A stretch of DNA of 56,594 bases from UBA1756 sp045627805 (GCA_045627805.1 JAZQOJ010000166.1:1-56594), one strand, 5' to 3'. Positions 46,716 through 56,150 are shown, counted from the stretch's first letter. The notes: generated by a model from the letters alone, not told the origin. A program made the numbers and translations.

Positions 46716-49028
46716 TTATTTGATAAATAATATTTTAGCGACTTTTTTCTGCTTTCCGCTTTCGCTGGATGCGAATACGAAATAGACGCCTGTGGCAGGG
46801 CGGTTTCCGTAGAAATCGTGCCCGTCCCAGGCCAGCGTGCCTCCGTGTGCATAGCCCTGCCACACGAGGTTTCCTGTCGCATCTGCAATCTTGCAAAAAG
46901 AGTTTTCCATCAGGCCGCTCACCGCAATTGTGCCGTGGTAACTTTCGCGTACCGGATTGGGAAACACTTTCACTTCTGAATAGTCTTCTCTGCCTGCGGT
47001 CGCAGTGCTGCGATACGAAATCAGCCCTTTCGAAGTGCAGAAAAACACTTCGCCATTTTCTCTGTTGATGCAGATGTGACTGATTTTGTTAGCCAATAGC
47101 GGCGAGTTCTCTTCAGTGAAGTGAAGCAGCTGCTCGCTTCCGTCAGCGGAAATGAGGAAAACTCCCGACTTGGCCGTGCCCACCCATTTACGGTTGGCAT
47201 CGTCCACGGCAATACTTGTAACTTCTTCAAATTCAAATAGATTTTGAACATAATTGATTTGTTCCACCAGCACGTTTTGCGGGTAAACTCCGCCTTTGAA
47301 AATCTGACCGGGCGTGTAAATCACCTTGATTCCGAGGTTGCATCCAATCCAAATCTGCCCGTTTTTGTCTTCCACAATGCAGTTTACACCAGAGGTTTCA
47401 ATGTTGGCCGCGGCATTCATATTGACCATCATCGTCTCATCATCGCTGTGGTCGTCGATGGTGCCGTTGTCATTGAGCACGATAATCGTGTTGTCGCGTG
47501 GTTTGATGATCCACTTGAAACCTCTTGAGTCAATCAATATGTCGCCAAATGCGGTGGAATATCCTGATACATAGGATGATAGTGGAAACGATTGCCAGGT
47601 TCCGTCGGCTTTGAGCACGTTGAGCGGCAGCGCGGAGTGGCTGCACGAAATCCACAGGTTTCCGTGAGCATCAAAACGCATCCCCCCGATGTGCCCTTCT
47701 GTGGTGTCGTTCGACTGGAGCGGACTGTTGGCGCGGTTGTAGGCGGCAACCACTTTGTCGGCATCGCATTTCACCATTCCGCTCCAATAAGTTCCAACGA
47801 AGAATTCGCTGGTGTTGCGCGGATTGATGGCCACCGCGGTGATGTCGTAAGTGTCTTGCAATTCCGGATTGTCTCTTCGCAAAATATTGTGCCACTGATT
47901 GTTAGTAAAATAACTGAAATTGGCTGCCTGCCAATTATTTCCCCAAACCGCATTCACGCCGCCAGGAGCCAGCGCCATTACGCCATTCACATAGTCCATT
48001 TGGTAAGCGGTCGGCGCAAAAGGTCCGTTGAGGTTGAGCAGTTCGCTATTGCCCCATTCGCGTTGGTGTCGGAGCAGGCCGTTGTGCTCGTCGGCAATCC
48101 AGATGGTGCTCCCGTCGAAAGCCGCGTCGCGCACATTGGCCCAATCGTAGGAATCGTCGCTCAGTACAAAGCAAATGCCCTCCATTTCGCGATTATAAGT
48201 TTGGATATAATTCCAAGTCGCCACCAACAGTTCGTCGTCATTCGCTTTCAATGCTCGAATGAGCGAAATGCCACAATCCACGTTGTGCCAGGTGCCTTCT
48301 TCGTAGCAGAGCAGGGTGTCGTTTTCGTCATCAATATGTTTGGTAATGAATAACTTATTGTCGAAAATGCACGAAAAAAGATACTCATCGTCGGCTAAGG
48401 CCGTTTCTTTCTGCCAAGAAGAAAAATCTGCTATCGTATTTTGATTGATGGGCGTGTGGTAAACACCTTTATTCGTGGTTATAAAGAATTGATTTTGAAA
48501 TACTTGTATTGAATTTACTTGACATCTTGTTTCTTCGGTCTGCGTGTACCAGGTGTCGCGGATTAAAAGTGTGTTCAAGTCAATCGAAACGATGCCAAAC
48601 GAGCAAGCAAGGTACAGCACTCCGTTGTGAATGTAGAAATTGTTGATTCGCTTTTCGCCCGTGAGCGCCTTTTCTTTGATTTCGGGCAGGTTGGTAAGTT
48701 TTCCGTCGCGTACGAAGTCCAAATTGGCACTTTTGTATGCAATTATCAGATAATCAGAATTTTTGTCGTAAAAAAGATGGTCAATGTCGCTTTCTGATAG
48801 TCCGTCCACTTTCGACCAGGCGTTCAGACTCTGCTCTTTTTTGTCATAGTAAACGAGACCGCTTTCGGCCGCTGCATAAACCACGTCGTCGCTAACGGCA
48901 ATGCTGTGCGTGCCGAAGTAGGAGAGGTGTGTGCGAAACGAACCGATAGGAATTTGTGCTATGCAGAAAAATTGCATAGTAAAACTTAAAATGAAAAACA
49001 GAATAATATTTAATCCTTTGATTTTCAT
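46716..49028 (-). CDS. porZ: PorZ-like T9SS surface protein with N-terminal beta-propeller
   Basis: The 770-residue protein has a signal peptide (to about residue 25), then two seven-bladed-type propeller regions (QIPIGSFRTHLSYFGTHSIAVSDDVVYAAAESGLVYYDKKEQSL...VDGLSESDIDHLFYDKNSDYLIIAYKSANLDF). A C-terminal T9SS type A domain (VKVFPNPVRESYHGTIAVSG...YAHGGTLAWDGHDFYGNRPATGVYFVF) ends the protein. This is the layout of PorZ, the surface subunit of the type IX secretion attachment complex that delivers anionic LPS to cargo. Its ATG overlaps the TGA of the upstream permease gene (ATGA), so the two are coupled. Confidence 0.82.
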   Translation of the reverse strand: MKIKGLNIILFFILSFTMQFFCIAQIPIGSFRTHLSYFGTHSIAVSDDVVYAAAESGLVYYDKKEQSLNAWSKVDGLSESDIDHLFYDKNSDYLIIAYKSANLDFVRDGKLTNLPEIKEKALTGEKRINNFYIHNGVLYLACSFGIVSIDLNTLLIRDTWYTQTEETRCQVNSIQVFQNQFFITTNKGVYHTPINQNTIADFSSWQKETALADDEYLFSCIFDNKLFITKHIDDENDTLLCYEEGTWHNVDCGISLIRALKANDDELLVATWNYIQTYNREMEGICFVLSDDSYDWANVRDAAFDGSTIWIADEHNGLLRHQREWGNSELLNLNGPFAPTAYQMDYVNGVMALAPGGVNAVWGNNWQAANFSYFTNNQWHNILRRDNPELQDTYDITAVAINPRNTSEFFVGTYWSGMVKCDADKVVAAYNRANSPLQSNDTTEGHIGGMRFDAHGNLWISCSHSALPLNVLKADGTWQSFPLSSYVSGYSTAFGDILIDSRGFKWIIKPRDNTIIVLNDNGTIDDHSDDETMMVNMNAAANIETSGVNCIVEDKNGQIWIGCNLGIKVIYTPGQIFKGGVYPQNVLVEQINYVQNLFEFEEVTSIAVDDANRKWVGTAKSGVFLISADGSEQLLHFTEENSPLLANKISHICINRENGEVFFCTSKGLISYRSTATAGREDYSEVKVFPNPVRESYHGTIAVSGLMENSFCKIADATGNLVWQGYAHGGTLAWDGHDFYGNRPATGVYFVFASSESGKQKKVAKILFIK

Positions 49029-50251
49029 TGTTTTATATTATTTTGTATATGGATTTTCCGAGAAGGAATGATGGATACAAGTAAACTGATGAGGAAGATG
49101 GTGGCGAAAACAATGAGGAAGTCGGCAAGCTCCATTTTTACGGGATAGTAGCCGATGAGGGCGTTTTCAAGGGCAATGAGGTGAAAGGTTTGCTGGAGCC
49201 AGCAAACGAGTGCCCCCAGCAGCATTCCCACCAGGCCCCCAATGAAAGAGATGAGCATTCCTTCGTACAGAAAAATGGTGCGGATGAGTTTGTGGTCAGC
49301 TCCTATGTAATTGAGTATCAGAATGTCGTCTTTTTTCTCAATAATGATCATAGCCAGCGTTCCGATGATATTGAAGATGGCGATGAGCAAAATGAAGGCG
49401 AGAATAACGAAGATGATGAGTTTTTCGGATTGGATGGTTTTGAAAAGTAGCGCTTCTTGTTGGTAACGGTTTTGCACAACAAATGTGTCGCCCACAATGG
49501 CTTCGATTTGTTTTTGTATTGTGCTGATTTCCTTTTCGTTACGGATGAAAATTTCAATAGCTGTAACCTGATTTTCGTAGTTCATCAGGTTCCTTGCAAA
49601 GTCGAGCGAGCAGATGAGGAATTTCTCGTCGTATTCAGTGTAGGATGCGAAGATGCCGACGGGTTTGAGGTAACGGGTTTGGAAAGCATCGGTTGGGTTG
49701 CCGAGATTTTTCCGTAAACGTTTGGGGTAGTACACTTTAATATAGTCGGCCCCTTGCAGATTCAGTTGCAACGTTCCGGCTGCAAGGGCTCCCATTACGC
49801 CGCCGTCTTCTCCTGCGGGTTGCAGGTTGAAGTCTCCCGCCAGAAGTAGCGTGTCAAAGCCGCTTTCTTGAATGTAGGTTTTGCTAATTCCCTTTAGCTC
49901 AATTAGATGCTGCTTGTCTTCGTATTCCAATAAAACCAAATCGGAAACCACTTCCTCTACCGATTTCACGCCCGCAATCTGCCGGATTTTTTCACAGGGA
50001 AACGAGTCCGTCTCAAACGATTTTCCCTCTTTTAAGGTGATGCGGAAATCGGGATTGAAGGAGTTGAACGAATCAACTACCAGTTCTTCCATTCCGTTGA
50101 AAACCGACAGCACAATGACCAATGCGGCGGTCCCAGTGAGCACTCCTATCGCGGAAATAATCGCGATGATGTTCACTAAGCTATGCTTCTTTTTGGAAAA
50201 AAGATGCCGCCACGCGATGAACAGCGCCGTTTTGAATCTTTGGTTCGCCAT
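49025..50251 (-). CDS. LolC/LolE-type ABC transporter permease (FtsX family)
   Basis: The 408-residue protein has four membrane helices: one near the N-terminus (HSLVNIIAIISAIGVLTGTAALVIVLSVFNGME) and three in the C-terminal half (IIFVILAFILLIAIFNIIGTLAMIIIEKK, LIRTIFLYEGMLISFIGGLVGMLLGALVCWL, MELADFLIVFATIFLISLLVSIIP). A large periplasmic domain separates them. The MIIIEKKDDILILNYIGA block is typical of the LolCE/FtsX MacB-like superfamily. It probably releases lipoproteins from the inner membrane with a LolD ATPase, perhaps the one at 5142-5795. It lies between rbfA (19 nt) and porZ (4-nt overlap). Confidence 0.88.
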   Translation of the reverse strand: MANQRFKTALFIAWRHLFSKKKHSLVNIIAIISAIGVLTGTAALVIVLSVFNGMEELVVDSFNSFNPDFRITLKEGKSFETDSFPCEKIRQIAGVKSVEEVVSDLVLLEYEDKQHLIELKGISKTYIQESGFDTLLLAGDFNLQPAGEDGGVMGALAAGTLQLNLQGADYIKVYYPKRLRKNLGNPTDAFQTRYLKPVGIFASYTEYDEKFLICSLDFARNLMNYENQVTAIEIFIRNEKEISTIQKQIEAIVGDTFVVQNRYQQEALLFKTIQSEKLIIFVILAFILLIAIFNIIGTLAMIIIEKKDDILILNYIGADHKLIRTIFLYEGMLISFIGGLVGMLLGALVCWLQQTFHLIALENALIGYYPVKMELADFLIVFATIFLISLLVSIIPSRKIHIQNNIKQ

Positions 50252-50270
50252 TGTCGGTTTTCGTCTAAAA

Positions 50271-50606
50271 TTATTCTTTTAAGAGCCGCTCAATGTTCTC
50301 GATGTAGTCGAGCGAGTCGTCAATGAAGAATTCCAGTTGCGGAATCACGCGAATCTGGTTGTGGATTTTTTGTCCCAAACGGAAGCGAATATCTTTTATG
50401 TTATTACGCACTGTTTTGATAACCAAATCGTTATCTTCAGCATTGAAGATGCTGAGATATGAGCGCGCAATGGAAAGATCTTTCGTGACCGTGGTTTTGG
50501 TCACGGTAATCATACAATCGTAAACGTTCGGTCCGTCAAAAAGGAAGATTTCGGCCAACTCTTTCTTGATAAGGTTGGCGGTTTTCTGTTGTCTAATTGT
50601 ATCCAT
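50271..50606 (-). CDS. rbfA: 30S ribosome-binding factor A
   Basis: This 111-residue protein has the RbfA KH-like fold pattern: RQQKTANLIKKELAEIFLF, then MITVTKTTVTKDLSIARSYLSIFNAE and VRNNIKDIRFRLGQKIHNQIRVIPQLEFFIDDSLDYIENIERLLKE. It binds the 5' region of 16S rRNA late in 30S assembly. The length is normal for the family. It starts 23 nt after the beta-helix protein gene and 19 nt before the permease, so it is inside the minus-strand cluster. Confidence 0.92.
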   Translation of the reverse strand: MDTIRQQKTANLIKKELAEIFLFDGPNVYDCMITVTKTTVTKDLSIARSYLSIFNAEDNDLVIKTVRNNIKDIRFRLGQKIHNQIRVIPQLEFFIDDSLDYIENIERLLKE

Positions 50607-50629
50607 ATTGAATGGTTAAGTTTTTGAGA

Positions 50630-52678
50630 TTATTTCTTTATGATTTTGGAGGTTCCGAATACTTTGCCATCATTGAGCATTCGGATAAAGTAAATTCCTG
50701 ATTGATAGTTGGTAACGTCAATCTTGGCTTGACTTTCAACCACATTTTTCGTGGCAATCAATTTGCCATTCCCATCGTAAATTTCAACTTGTGCGTTGCG
50801 CAGGGTGGCAGGCAGATTGTGAATGGTGAATTGCGTGGTAACCGGATTCGGGGTGATAACCAGGTTTTGTAACTCTAAGTTCTCAATGCCGATGTGGGTG
50901 TCAAAAAGTGAGTCAATGGCGAATGTGGTGTCGGTCGTGAGTGAGCATTCTTCTTCGTCAACTAAGCGCACGCCAATGGTTTGAGCACTGGGGAAATTGA
51001 GTTCGAGTGAGTACGTCTCATCTTCCATTTCGATTTCTTCTTCGTTGTAAGTGAGGTAGTAGGTGTAGAAGTCGTCGTAGTTTTCAATATAAATAGTGGC
51101 CGAGATGGTGCCAGTTCCTGGCATATCGGCATTGTAGGTGGTGTCGGCAAAGATGACGCTGAGAATGGGGGCTTCTTCTACGCATTGGATTTCGAAGCAG
51201 CCGAGATCAATGAGCCCGCCATTGATACGAGCTTCACCGTAAAGGTCCTCTTCCGGGAATTGGTAGCCGGAAAGGTCAATGGTAGCGGTGTTGCCTGCAT
51301 CTTTGCAGACGGATTGTCCCGTCATAGTGTAGTCGGCATCCAAAATGAGCTCAATGTCGCCTTCATTGTCGGGAATGCCCACAATGAGACAGGGATCGTA
51401 GAAATGGAACTCGTCGGTGCTGGCATTGATATTTCCTGTGCCAGGGAATTGCACCCCTTCCGCAGCCGTGTATTTTTTCACGACAGCGCTGGGCATCATA
51501 TTGCCAGTGTCGTTGCCATTGTTCCAAAGAACGCAGTTGTAAACGGTGTAGCTGTTGCCACCGTTGAGTACTGTGTTAGCGGGCGCATCATTGCCAACGA
51601 AAGTGCAGTTCACGCTGCGGCAACTGCTTCCACTGATGCTGATACAGCCGGCATCGTTACTTGCTATATTATTGCTGAACAGGCAGTTGGAAGTGAGTAA
51701 GCTGGAAGAAGTGTTGCCGAAAATGGCACCGCCCACGCTGGCGGAGTTCAAATAAAAGATGCAATTCTCAAACTTGTTGCCAATTCCGCAGTAGATGCCG
51801 CCTCCTGGGTTGGTGCACTGGTTGCCAATGAAAACACAATAATTAAACTCGCAACTATTGCCAGAGCATACGCCACCTCCGCCGTAACGGCTGGAAGCAG
51901 AGACAGTTGTAGTGGCGGGACAATAGTTGCTGCTGAAAACGCAGTAATTTGCTACCACAGTGGAAAAAGCGAAGTTGTCGAAGTAAACGCCGCCGCCTGC
52001 CGAGTTGCTTGCTACCGTGGCATTGTTCTCTATGAGGCAGTTGCTTAAGGTGCAGGTCTTGGGAAGATATGCGCCACCTCCTTGTTGAAATGCTGTATTG
52101 TTGGAAATGATGCAGTTGCGGATCTCAATGTTGGAAGAAGCGGAACTGGTGGTGGCACCAAGGTAGATGCCGGCCCCCTTTTGGTCGTCCATATATCCTT
52201 GTCGGTCGCCGTAACCTCCCGCGATAGTGAATCCGTCAATCACAATGTTGCTTACGCTTTTCCCGTAAACCACGTGGTAGGAGTTGTCGGTTGCCACGTC
52301 GGGCGTATGATTGATGTCGCCGCTGAGGGTAGTGGTGTTCCCGAATTCCCAGTCTCCATCGGAATCGCGTTCATTGATGTCGTTTTCGGTGCCTTCAAAG
52401 CCGCCGTACAACGACACGCCTGTCTTCAAAATGAAAGACTTACAGCGGTTATCGTTCCCGGAAGGGAAGCGAGTGGAGGGGAGGTAAGTGCCGGCTGCCA
52501 CCCAGATTTGGTCGCCTTCCAGCGCGGCGTCAATCGCGCTTTGCAGATCGGAATATACGCCTTCGCGGCCGCTCCAGGCATTGCTCGCCTCATCGGGCTT
52601 GACGTAGAGTGTGTCTTGTGAAAAAAGGTTGGCAGTGCATAAAATCGCTAAAGTAAAAATAGAGATGATTTTTTTCAT
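50630..52678 (-). CDS. Secreted right-handed beta-helix protein with T9SS type A domain
   Basis: The 682-residue protein has a signal peptide (MKKIISIFTLAILCTANLFSQ). A parallel beta-helix covers about residues 30-470, with repeated rungs such as GVYSDLQSAIDAALEGDQIWVAAGTYLPS, NIEIRNCIISNN, NYCVFSSN and NCIFYLNS. The region 520-600 is an Ig-like linker. The C-terminus is a T9SS type A domain (NLVITPNPVTTQFTIHNLPA...VEIYDGNGKLIAT...YQSGIYFIRMLNDGKVFGTSKIIKK). It is probably a surface adhesin or polysaccharide-binding/lyase-fold protein; no catalytic motif was identified. The many Asn/Ser in the helix are normal for such folds. Confidence 0.82.
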   Translation of the reverse strand: MKKIISIFTLAILCTANLFSQDTLYVKPDEASNAWSGREGVYSDLQSAIDAALEGDQIWVAAGTYLPSTRFPSGNDNRCKSFILKTGVSLYGGFEGTENDINERDSDGDWEFGNTTTLSGDINHTPDVATDNSYHVVYGKSVSNIVIDGFTIAGGYGDRQGYMDDQKGAGIYLGATTSSASSNIEIRNCIISNNTAFQQGGGAYLPKTCTLSNCLIENNATVASNSAGGGVYFDNFAFSTVVANYCVFSSNYCPATTTVSASSRYGGGGVCSGNSCEFNYCVFIGNQCTNPGGGIYCGIGNKFENCIFYLNSASVGGAIFGNTSSSLLTSNCLFSNNIASNDAGCISISGSSCRSVNCTFVGNDAPANTVLNGGNSYTVYNCVLWNNGNDTGNMMPSAVVKKYTAAEGVQFPGTGNINASTDEFHFYDPCLIVGIPDNEGDIELILDADYTMTGQSVCKDAGNTATIDLSGYQFPEEDLYGEARINGGLIDLGCFEIQCVEEAPILSVIFADTTYNADMPGTGTISATIYIENYDDFYTYYLTYNEEEIEMEDETYSLELNFPSAQTIGVRLVDEEECSLTTDTTFAIDSLFDTHIGIENLELQNLVITPNPVTTQFTIHNLPATLRNAQVEIYDGNGKLIATKNVVESQAKIDVTNYQSGIYFIRMLNDGKVFGTSKIIKK

Positions 52679-52775
52679 TGATATTTTGAATTTTTCGTAT
52701 TCTCGTTTCTCGTTGTTCTCGTTTTTTTCTCGTCTTTCTCTTTGAAATAAAGTGTTTTAACACAGGGAGAGAGGA

Positions 52776-54176
52776 TTATATTTCAATGCTTTCTCTGAAA
52801 TCGGGAACGTAATTCCGTTTGAATCCGGCTTCCGTAAGATGCTGCGAGTAGGCGTGGCGCGACGAGTCTTCGCCGTGTACGACGAAGATGTTTTTCAGTT
52901 TTTTCTTGTCTTGACACGAAAGGTATTGAATCAGTTCCTGATAGTCGGCGTGGCCGGAAAACGCTTCGATGGAGGCGAGTGTGGCTTTCACTTTGTACAT
53001 CATTCCGAAGATGGAAACTTCCTTGTCGCCCCTCATAATGCGGGCGCCCAAAGTGGTAGGTGAACAATAGCCGACCGACAGGATTGTGGTTTTGGGATTT
53101 TCTATATTGTTGGCTAAATGATGTTTAACACGTCCGGCTTCCATCATTCCCGAGGCGGAAATGATGACGCACGGGCGGTTGTATGAGTTGAGGCGCTTGG
53201 AGTCGTCGATGCTGCGAATGTAGTGCAGGTTCTGGAATCCGAACGGGTCGGGGTCGGTTTTGATGTATTCCTGCATTTCCTCGTTGAAGCAGTCGCTGTG
53301 CAGGCGGAAAATGTCGGTGGCGGAAACGGCCAGCGGGCTGTCCACGAAAATCTCAACGGATGGCAAGTTGCCGTTTTGCTGAAGACGTTGCAGTGCGTAC
53401 ACGATTTCCTGCGTTCTGCCGATGGCGAAGGAGGGGATGATCAGCTTCCCTTTTCGCTGGGCGCAGGCATCCTTGATGACCATCATCAGGTCGTGCTCGG
53501 CCTGGTCAATGCTGGTGTGGAGCCGGTCGCCGTAAGTGGATTCGGTGATGACGTAGTCGGCTTGCGGAAATGGTTCGGGATCGGGAAGGATGGTCTTCTC
53601 ATAGCGTCCGATGTCGCCGGTGTAGCAGAGGGTTTTCTTTTTGCGGCCCTCTTTGAAGGTGATGTGGATGGCACCGCTGCCCAGCATATGCCCCGTATTG
53701 ACGAATCTCACGGTGAAGTCGGGCGTGATGGAGAAAGGCAAATCGTAGGGCACACTCACGAAATGGCGCATACAGTTCACCGCGTCTTTCATTGTGTAAA
53801 GCGGTTCAACGGGCTCCAACTTCTGTTTGGCACGCTTTTTATTGAACTGAATGGTATCGGTTTCCTGAATGCGTCCGGAATCGGGAAGCATAATGGAGCA
53901 GAGGTCGCGGGTGGCCGGCGTGCAGAAGACGGTTCCCTTGAATCCGCGCTTCACGATGTAGGGGATGAGCCCCGAGTGGTCGATGTGCGCGTGCGAAAGC
54001 AATACAAAGTCGATGTCTTCAGGATTGAAACCCAAGTCACGGTTCATTCGGTCGGTCTCCAGACCCTTTCCCTGATACATACCGCAATCCAGAAGAATGC
54101 GGGCACCTTTTACTGTTGTAAGTAAAAATTTACTTCCAGTAACTTCCGTGGTTGCACCCAAAAAATCAATTTTCAT
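52776..54176 (-). CDS. Metallo-beta-lactamase/beta-CASP RNA-processing nuclease (CPSF-like)
   Basis: The 466-residue protein opens with the MBL fold and metal site HAHIDHSG (about residues 62-69), then GSGAIHITF and YTGDIGR. The beta-CASP insert follows (IIPSFAIGRTQEIVYALQRL, then CVIISASGMMEAGRVKHHL), and ends with SGHADYQELIQYL (motif C). This matches the KH-less bacterial CPSF-73-like nucleases found in many Bacteroidota, which process or degrade RNA. A role in maturation of ribosomal RNA is likely but not shown. A consensus promoter lies 58-89 nt upstream of the ATG. Confidence 0.88.
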   Translation of the reverse strand: MKIDFLGATTEVTGSKFLLTTVKGARILLDCGMYQGKGLETDRMNRDLGFNPEDIDFVLLSHAHIDHSGLIPYIVKRGFKGTVFCTPATRDLCSIMLPDSGRIQETDTIQFNKKRAKQKLEPVEPLYTMKDAVNCMRHFVSVPYDLPFSITPDFTVRFVNTGHMLGSGAIHITFKEGRKKKTLCYTGDIGRYEKTILPDPEPFPQADYVITESTYGDRLHTSIDQAEHDLMMVIKDACAQRKGKLIIPSFAIGRTQEIVYALQRLQQNGNLPSVEIFVDSPLAVSATDIFRLHSDCFNEEMQEYIKTDPDPFGFQNLHYIRSIDDSKRLNSYNRPCVIISASGMMEAGRVKHHLANNIENPKTTILSVGYCSPTTLGARIMRGDKEVSIFGMMYKVKATLASIEAFSGHADYQELIQYLSCQDKKKLKNIFVVHGEDSSRHAYSQHLTEAGFKRNYVPDFRESIEI

Positions 54177-54233
54177 AGTAAGGTATTTATTTATAATTAA
54201 TTACAAAATATTTGTTTGCATTAAAATAACTTG

Positions 54234-54265
54234 CAAAGTTATAGAAAATTATTCAAAATAACAAA
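54234..54265 (-). promoter_or_regulatory. Consensus promoter of the beta-CASP RNase gene
   Basis: On the minus strand TTTG (54265-54262), a 20-nt spacer and TAACTTTG (54241-54234). Both boxes match the consensus exactly; it is the clearest promoter in the window with the one at 1788. It may drive the long minus-strand cluster. Confidence 0.75.
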
Positions 54266-54309
54266 TTGGTTTCCTTGTTAAAAAGTGAGGTAGGTTAATG
54301 ATTTTTTAG

Positions 54310-54317
54310 TACCTTTG
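54310..54317 (+). promoter_or_regulatory. -7 promoter element of the M23-like gene
   Basis: TACCTTTG lies 16 nt upstream of the ATG at 54334 and is divergent from the promoter at 54234. No -33 box was found. Confidence 0.45.
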
Positions 54318-54333
54318 CAGCCGATTTTTTGAG

Positions 54334-55260
54334 ATGCGTTTTTTTAAGAAAGAAAATTTTGCTAAGCTGCGGACGGTATGGCGTAAAATACGTCAGAACT
54401 GGAAGATGAAGTACCGTTTGATCATTCGCAACGAATCTGAGAATCACGACAGTTTCTCGTTGCGGCTGAGCCCTCGCAATATTTTTGTGGTGGTGACTAC
54501 GTCGGCGGTAGTGCTGATTGTGCTGACCGCTATGTTGATCGCATTCACTCCGCTGCGCGTATATGTGCCGGGTTATACCAGCCCCGATGAGTTCCGTAAA
54601 TATCGCGAGGCAGCTCGCCGTGTGGACTCTGTGGAATTGCTTCTCGCTCAGAATCAGCAGTATATACGGAATTTTTATCGCATTCTGAACGATGAGGTGA
54701 TGCCCGACGAGATGTCGTCAGGGCCAACGGCTGAAACGCCGACGGGGGGAGACGCACTCGCCGCCGCCGCTGAACACTCGCAGTCGGAGATGGACTTGCG
54801 CGACGAAGCGGACGATCTCATCCGCACCATTGCTCTTCGCGACGAAGTGAACACGGAACAAACTGTGAATCAGCGTGCCGACATTCGCAATCTCTTCCTT
54901 CAGCCGCCCACTACGGGCACCATCGTCGGTTATTTTAGCATTTCGCAGAACCGTTATGGCATAGATGTGGCCAATCGCGCGGGCACACTCGTCACCTCTG
55001 CCGGCACTGGTATGGTCGTGTTCGCTGGATACGAAGCCAATGCGGGAAATGTTGTCATTGTGCAGCACGCTGGCAATGTGCTCTCTGTTTACAAACACAA
55101 TCGCAAGTTGTTGAAATCAAAAGGCGATTTTGTTGAGGTTGGCGAACCCATCGCCGAAATGGGACATACCGGAATCTCCCCCAACGGCAATTGCCTCCGC
55201 CTTGAACTTTGGCACAATGGTCTCCCTATAGACCCTCTTAATTACTTGACTTTAAGATAA
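54334..55260 (+). CDS. M23 (LytM)-fold protein with degenerate active site
   Basis: The 308-residue protein has a basic cytoplasmic start, one membrane helix (about residues 50-72), a coiled periplasmic region (VDSVELLLAQNQQYIRNFYRIL) and a C-terminal M23 domain (GTIVGYFSISQNRYGIDVANRAG...GMVVFAGYEANAGNVVIVQHAGNVLSVYKHNRKLLKSKGDFVEVGEPIAEMGHTG...LELWHNGLPIDPLNYL). In active enzymes the first metal motif is H-x-G-x-D and the last is H-x-H. Here they read R-Y-G-I-D and C-L-R-L-E, so the zinc-binding and catalytic histidines are gone. It is likely an EnvC/NlpD-like activator or structural protein rather than an endopeptidase. Confidence 0.82.
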   Translation: MRFFKKENFAKLRTVWRKIRQNWKMKYRLIIRNESENHDSFSLRLSPRNIFVVVTTSAVVLIVLTAMLIAFTPLRVYVPGYTSPDEFRKYREAARRVDSVELLLAQNQQYIRNFYRILNDEVMPDEMSSGPTAETPTGGDALAAAAEHSQSEMDLRDEADDLIRTIALRDEVNTEQTVNQRADIRNLFLQPPTTGTIVGYFSISQNRYGIDVANRAGTLVTSAGTGMVVFAGYEANAGNVVIVQHAGNVLSVYKHNRKLLKSKGDFVEVGEPIAEMGHTGISPNGNCLRLELWHNGLPIDPLNYLTLR

Positions 55261-55283
55261 TTAATAAATTGTAATAATATTTT

Positions 55284-55970
55284 ATGGAAACTGATCATTC
55301 TAACATTTGTAATCTTTTAATTCAAAAAGGCGAACTGAAACAACAAATCTATTCTGCCACTTTGGAAACAATGGAGTTGTTCAAAGAATGCGCCAAGGAG
55401 TTTGAAACCTATTATGAAGACAATTACGCAGAGCAACATCCGCGCGTGAGCGTTGATTATTCCAATAAGAATCTTCACGAATTCAAATTGCGATTTGCTG
55501 GAGATGTGCTCATCTTTTTGATGCATACCAATATTTTTGAATTTCCTCGCGATCACGAAGTGATGAAAACTCCTTACATAAAGGAAGATAAGTCGCGTTC
55601 TTATTGCGGTGTCATCTTCATTTTCAACTTTCTTGCCGATTCGTTCCGCTACAATCGCATCAACGATGCCGGTTATCTTATCGGAAGAATTTTCGTTAAT
55701 AAGGACAAACACTATTTTGTGGAAGGAAAAAGAGAATTGGCGCAGGTGCTCAACAACTTCAACACTCGTGAATTGAATCGCGAAGCCGTGGTCGAAATAC
55801 TACAGCGCGCCATCCAATATACTGTCAATTTCGACCTTTTAGTCCCACAATATTCCAATATGGTGGAGGTTTCGGTCAATGATATGCTTCAAATTGAGGA
55901 CCAAAATATGATTTTGAAAACTGGTAAACGCCTGGGTTTCAGGTTTGAACCGGACAAAGATGAACAATAA
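55284..55970 (+). CDS. Conserved Bacteroidota hypothetical protein
   Basis: The 228-residue protein has no signal peptide or membrane helix and is predicted mixed alpha/beta. The first half is helical (LKQQIYSATLETMELFKECAKEFETYYEDNY); the centre has HEFKLRFAGDVLIFLMHTNIFEFPRDHEVMKTPYIKEDKSRSYCGVIFIFNFLADSFRYNRINDAGYLIGRIFVNKDKHYFVEGKREL. I know no function for this family, which is widespread in Bacteroidota. It follows the M23-like gene by 23 nt, so they are probably one operon. Confidence 0.7.
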   Translation: METDHSNICNLLIQKGELKQQIYSATLETMELFKECAKEFETYYEDNYAEQHPRVSVDYSNKNLHEFKLRFAGDVLIFLMHTNIFEFPRDHEVMKTPYIKEDKSRSYCGVIFIFNFLADSFRYNRINDAGYLIGRIFVNKDKHYFVEGKRELAQVLNNFNTRELNREAVVEILQRAIQYTVNFDLLVPQYSNMVEVSVNDMLQIEDQNMILKTGKRLGFRFEPDKDEQ

Positions 55971-55987
55971 TAAAAAATTTTTCAAAG

Positions 55988-56021
55988 TTTGTGTTTTGTA
56001 TTGAAAAATGTTGTAATTTTG
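55988..56021 (+). promoter_or_regulatory. Promoter of tRNA-Glu
   Basis: TTTG (55988-55991), a 22-nt spacer and TAATTTTG (56014-56021). The tRNA begins 22 nt downstream of the -7 box. Confidence 0.6.
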
Positions 56022-56042
56022 CAATCTCAAACGATGAGAAAT

Positions 56043-56116
56043 GCTGGATTCGTCTAGTGGCCTAGGACGTCAGGTTTTCATCCTGAAGATCGGGGGTTCG
56101 ACTCCCCCATCCAGTA
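56043..56116 (+). tRNA. tRNA-Glu (anticodon TTC)
   Basis: The cloverleaf folds cleanly. The acceptor stem is GCTGGAT with ATCCAGT (first pair G-U), the anticodon stem-loop is TCAGG-TTTTCAT-CCTGA with anticodon TTC, and the T arm is GGGGG-TTCGACT-CCCCC. The discriminator is A at 56116. CCA is not encoded. Confidence 0.95.
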
Positions 56117-56117
56117 C

Positions 56118-56150
56118 AAAAAAGAGGTGCTTTACAGTACCTCTTTTTTG
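56118..56150 (+). terminator. Rho-independent terminator of tRNA-Glu
   Basis: AAAAAAGAGGT (56118-56128) pairs with ACCTCTTTTTT (56139-56149), a 10-nt loop between. It begins 2 nt after the tRNA. Confidence 0.85.

Noticed and set aside
53223..54125. A 300-codon plus-strand frame
   Set aside because: Antisense to the beta-CASP RNase gene, whose HxHxDH and other motifs are intact.
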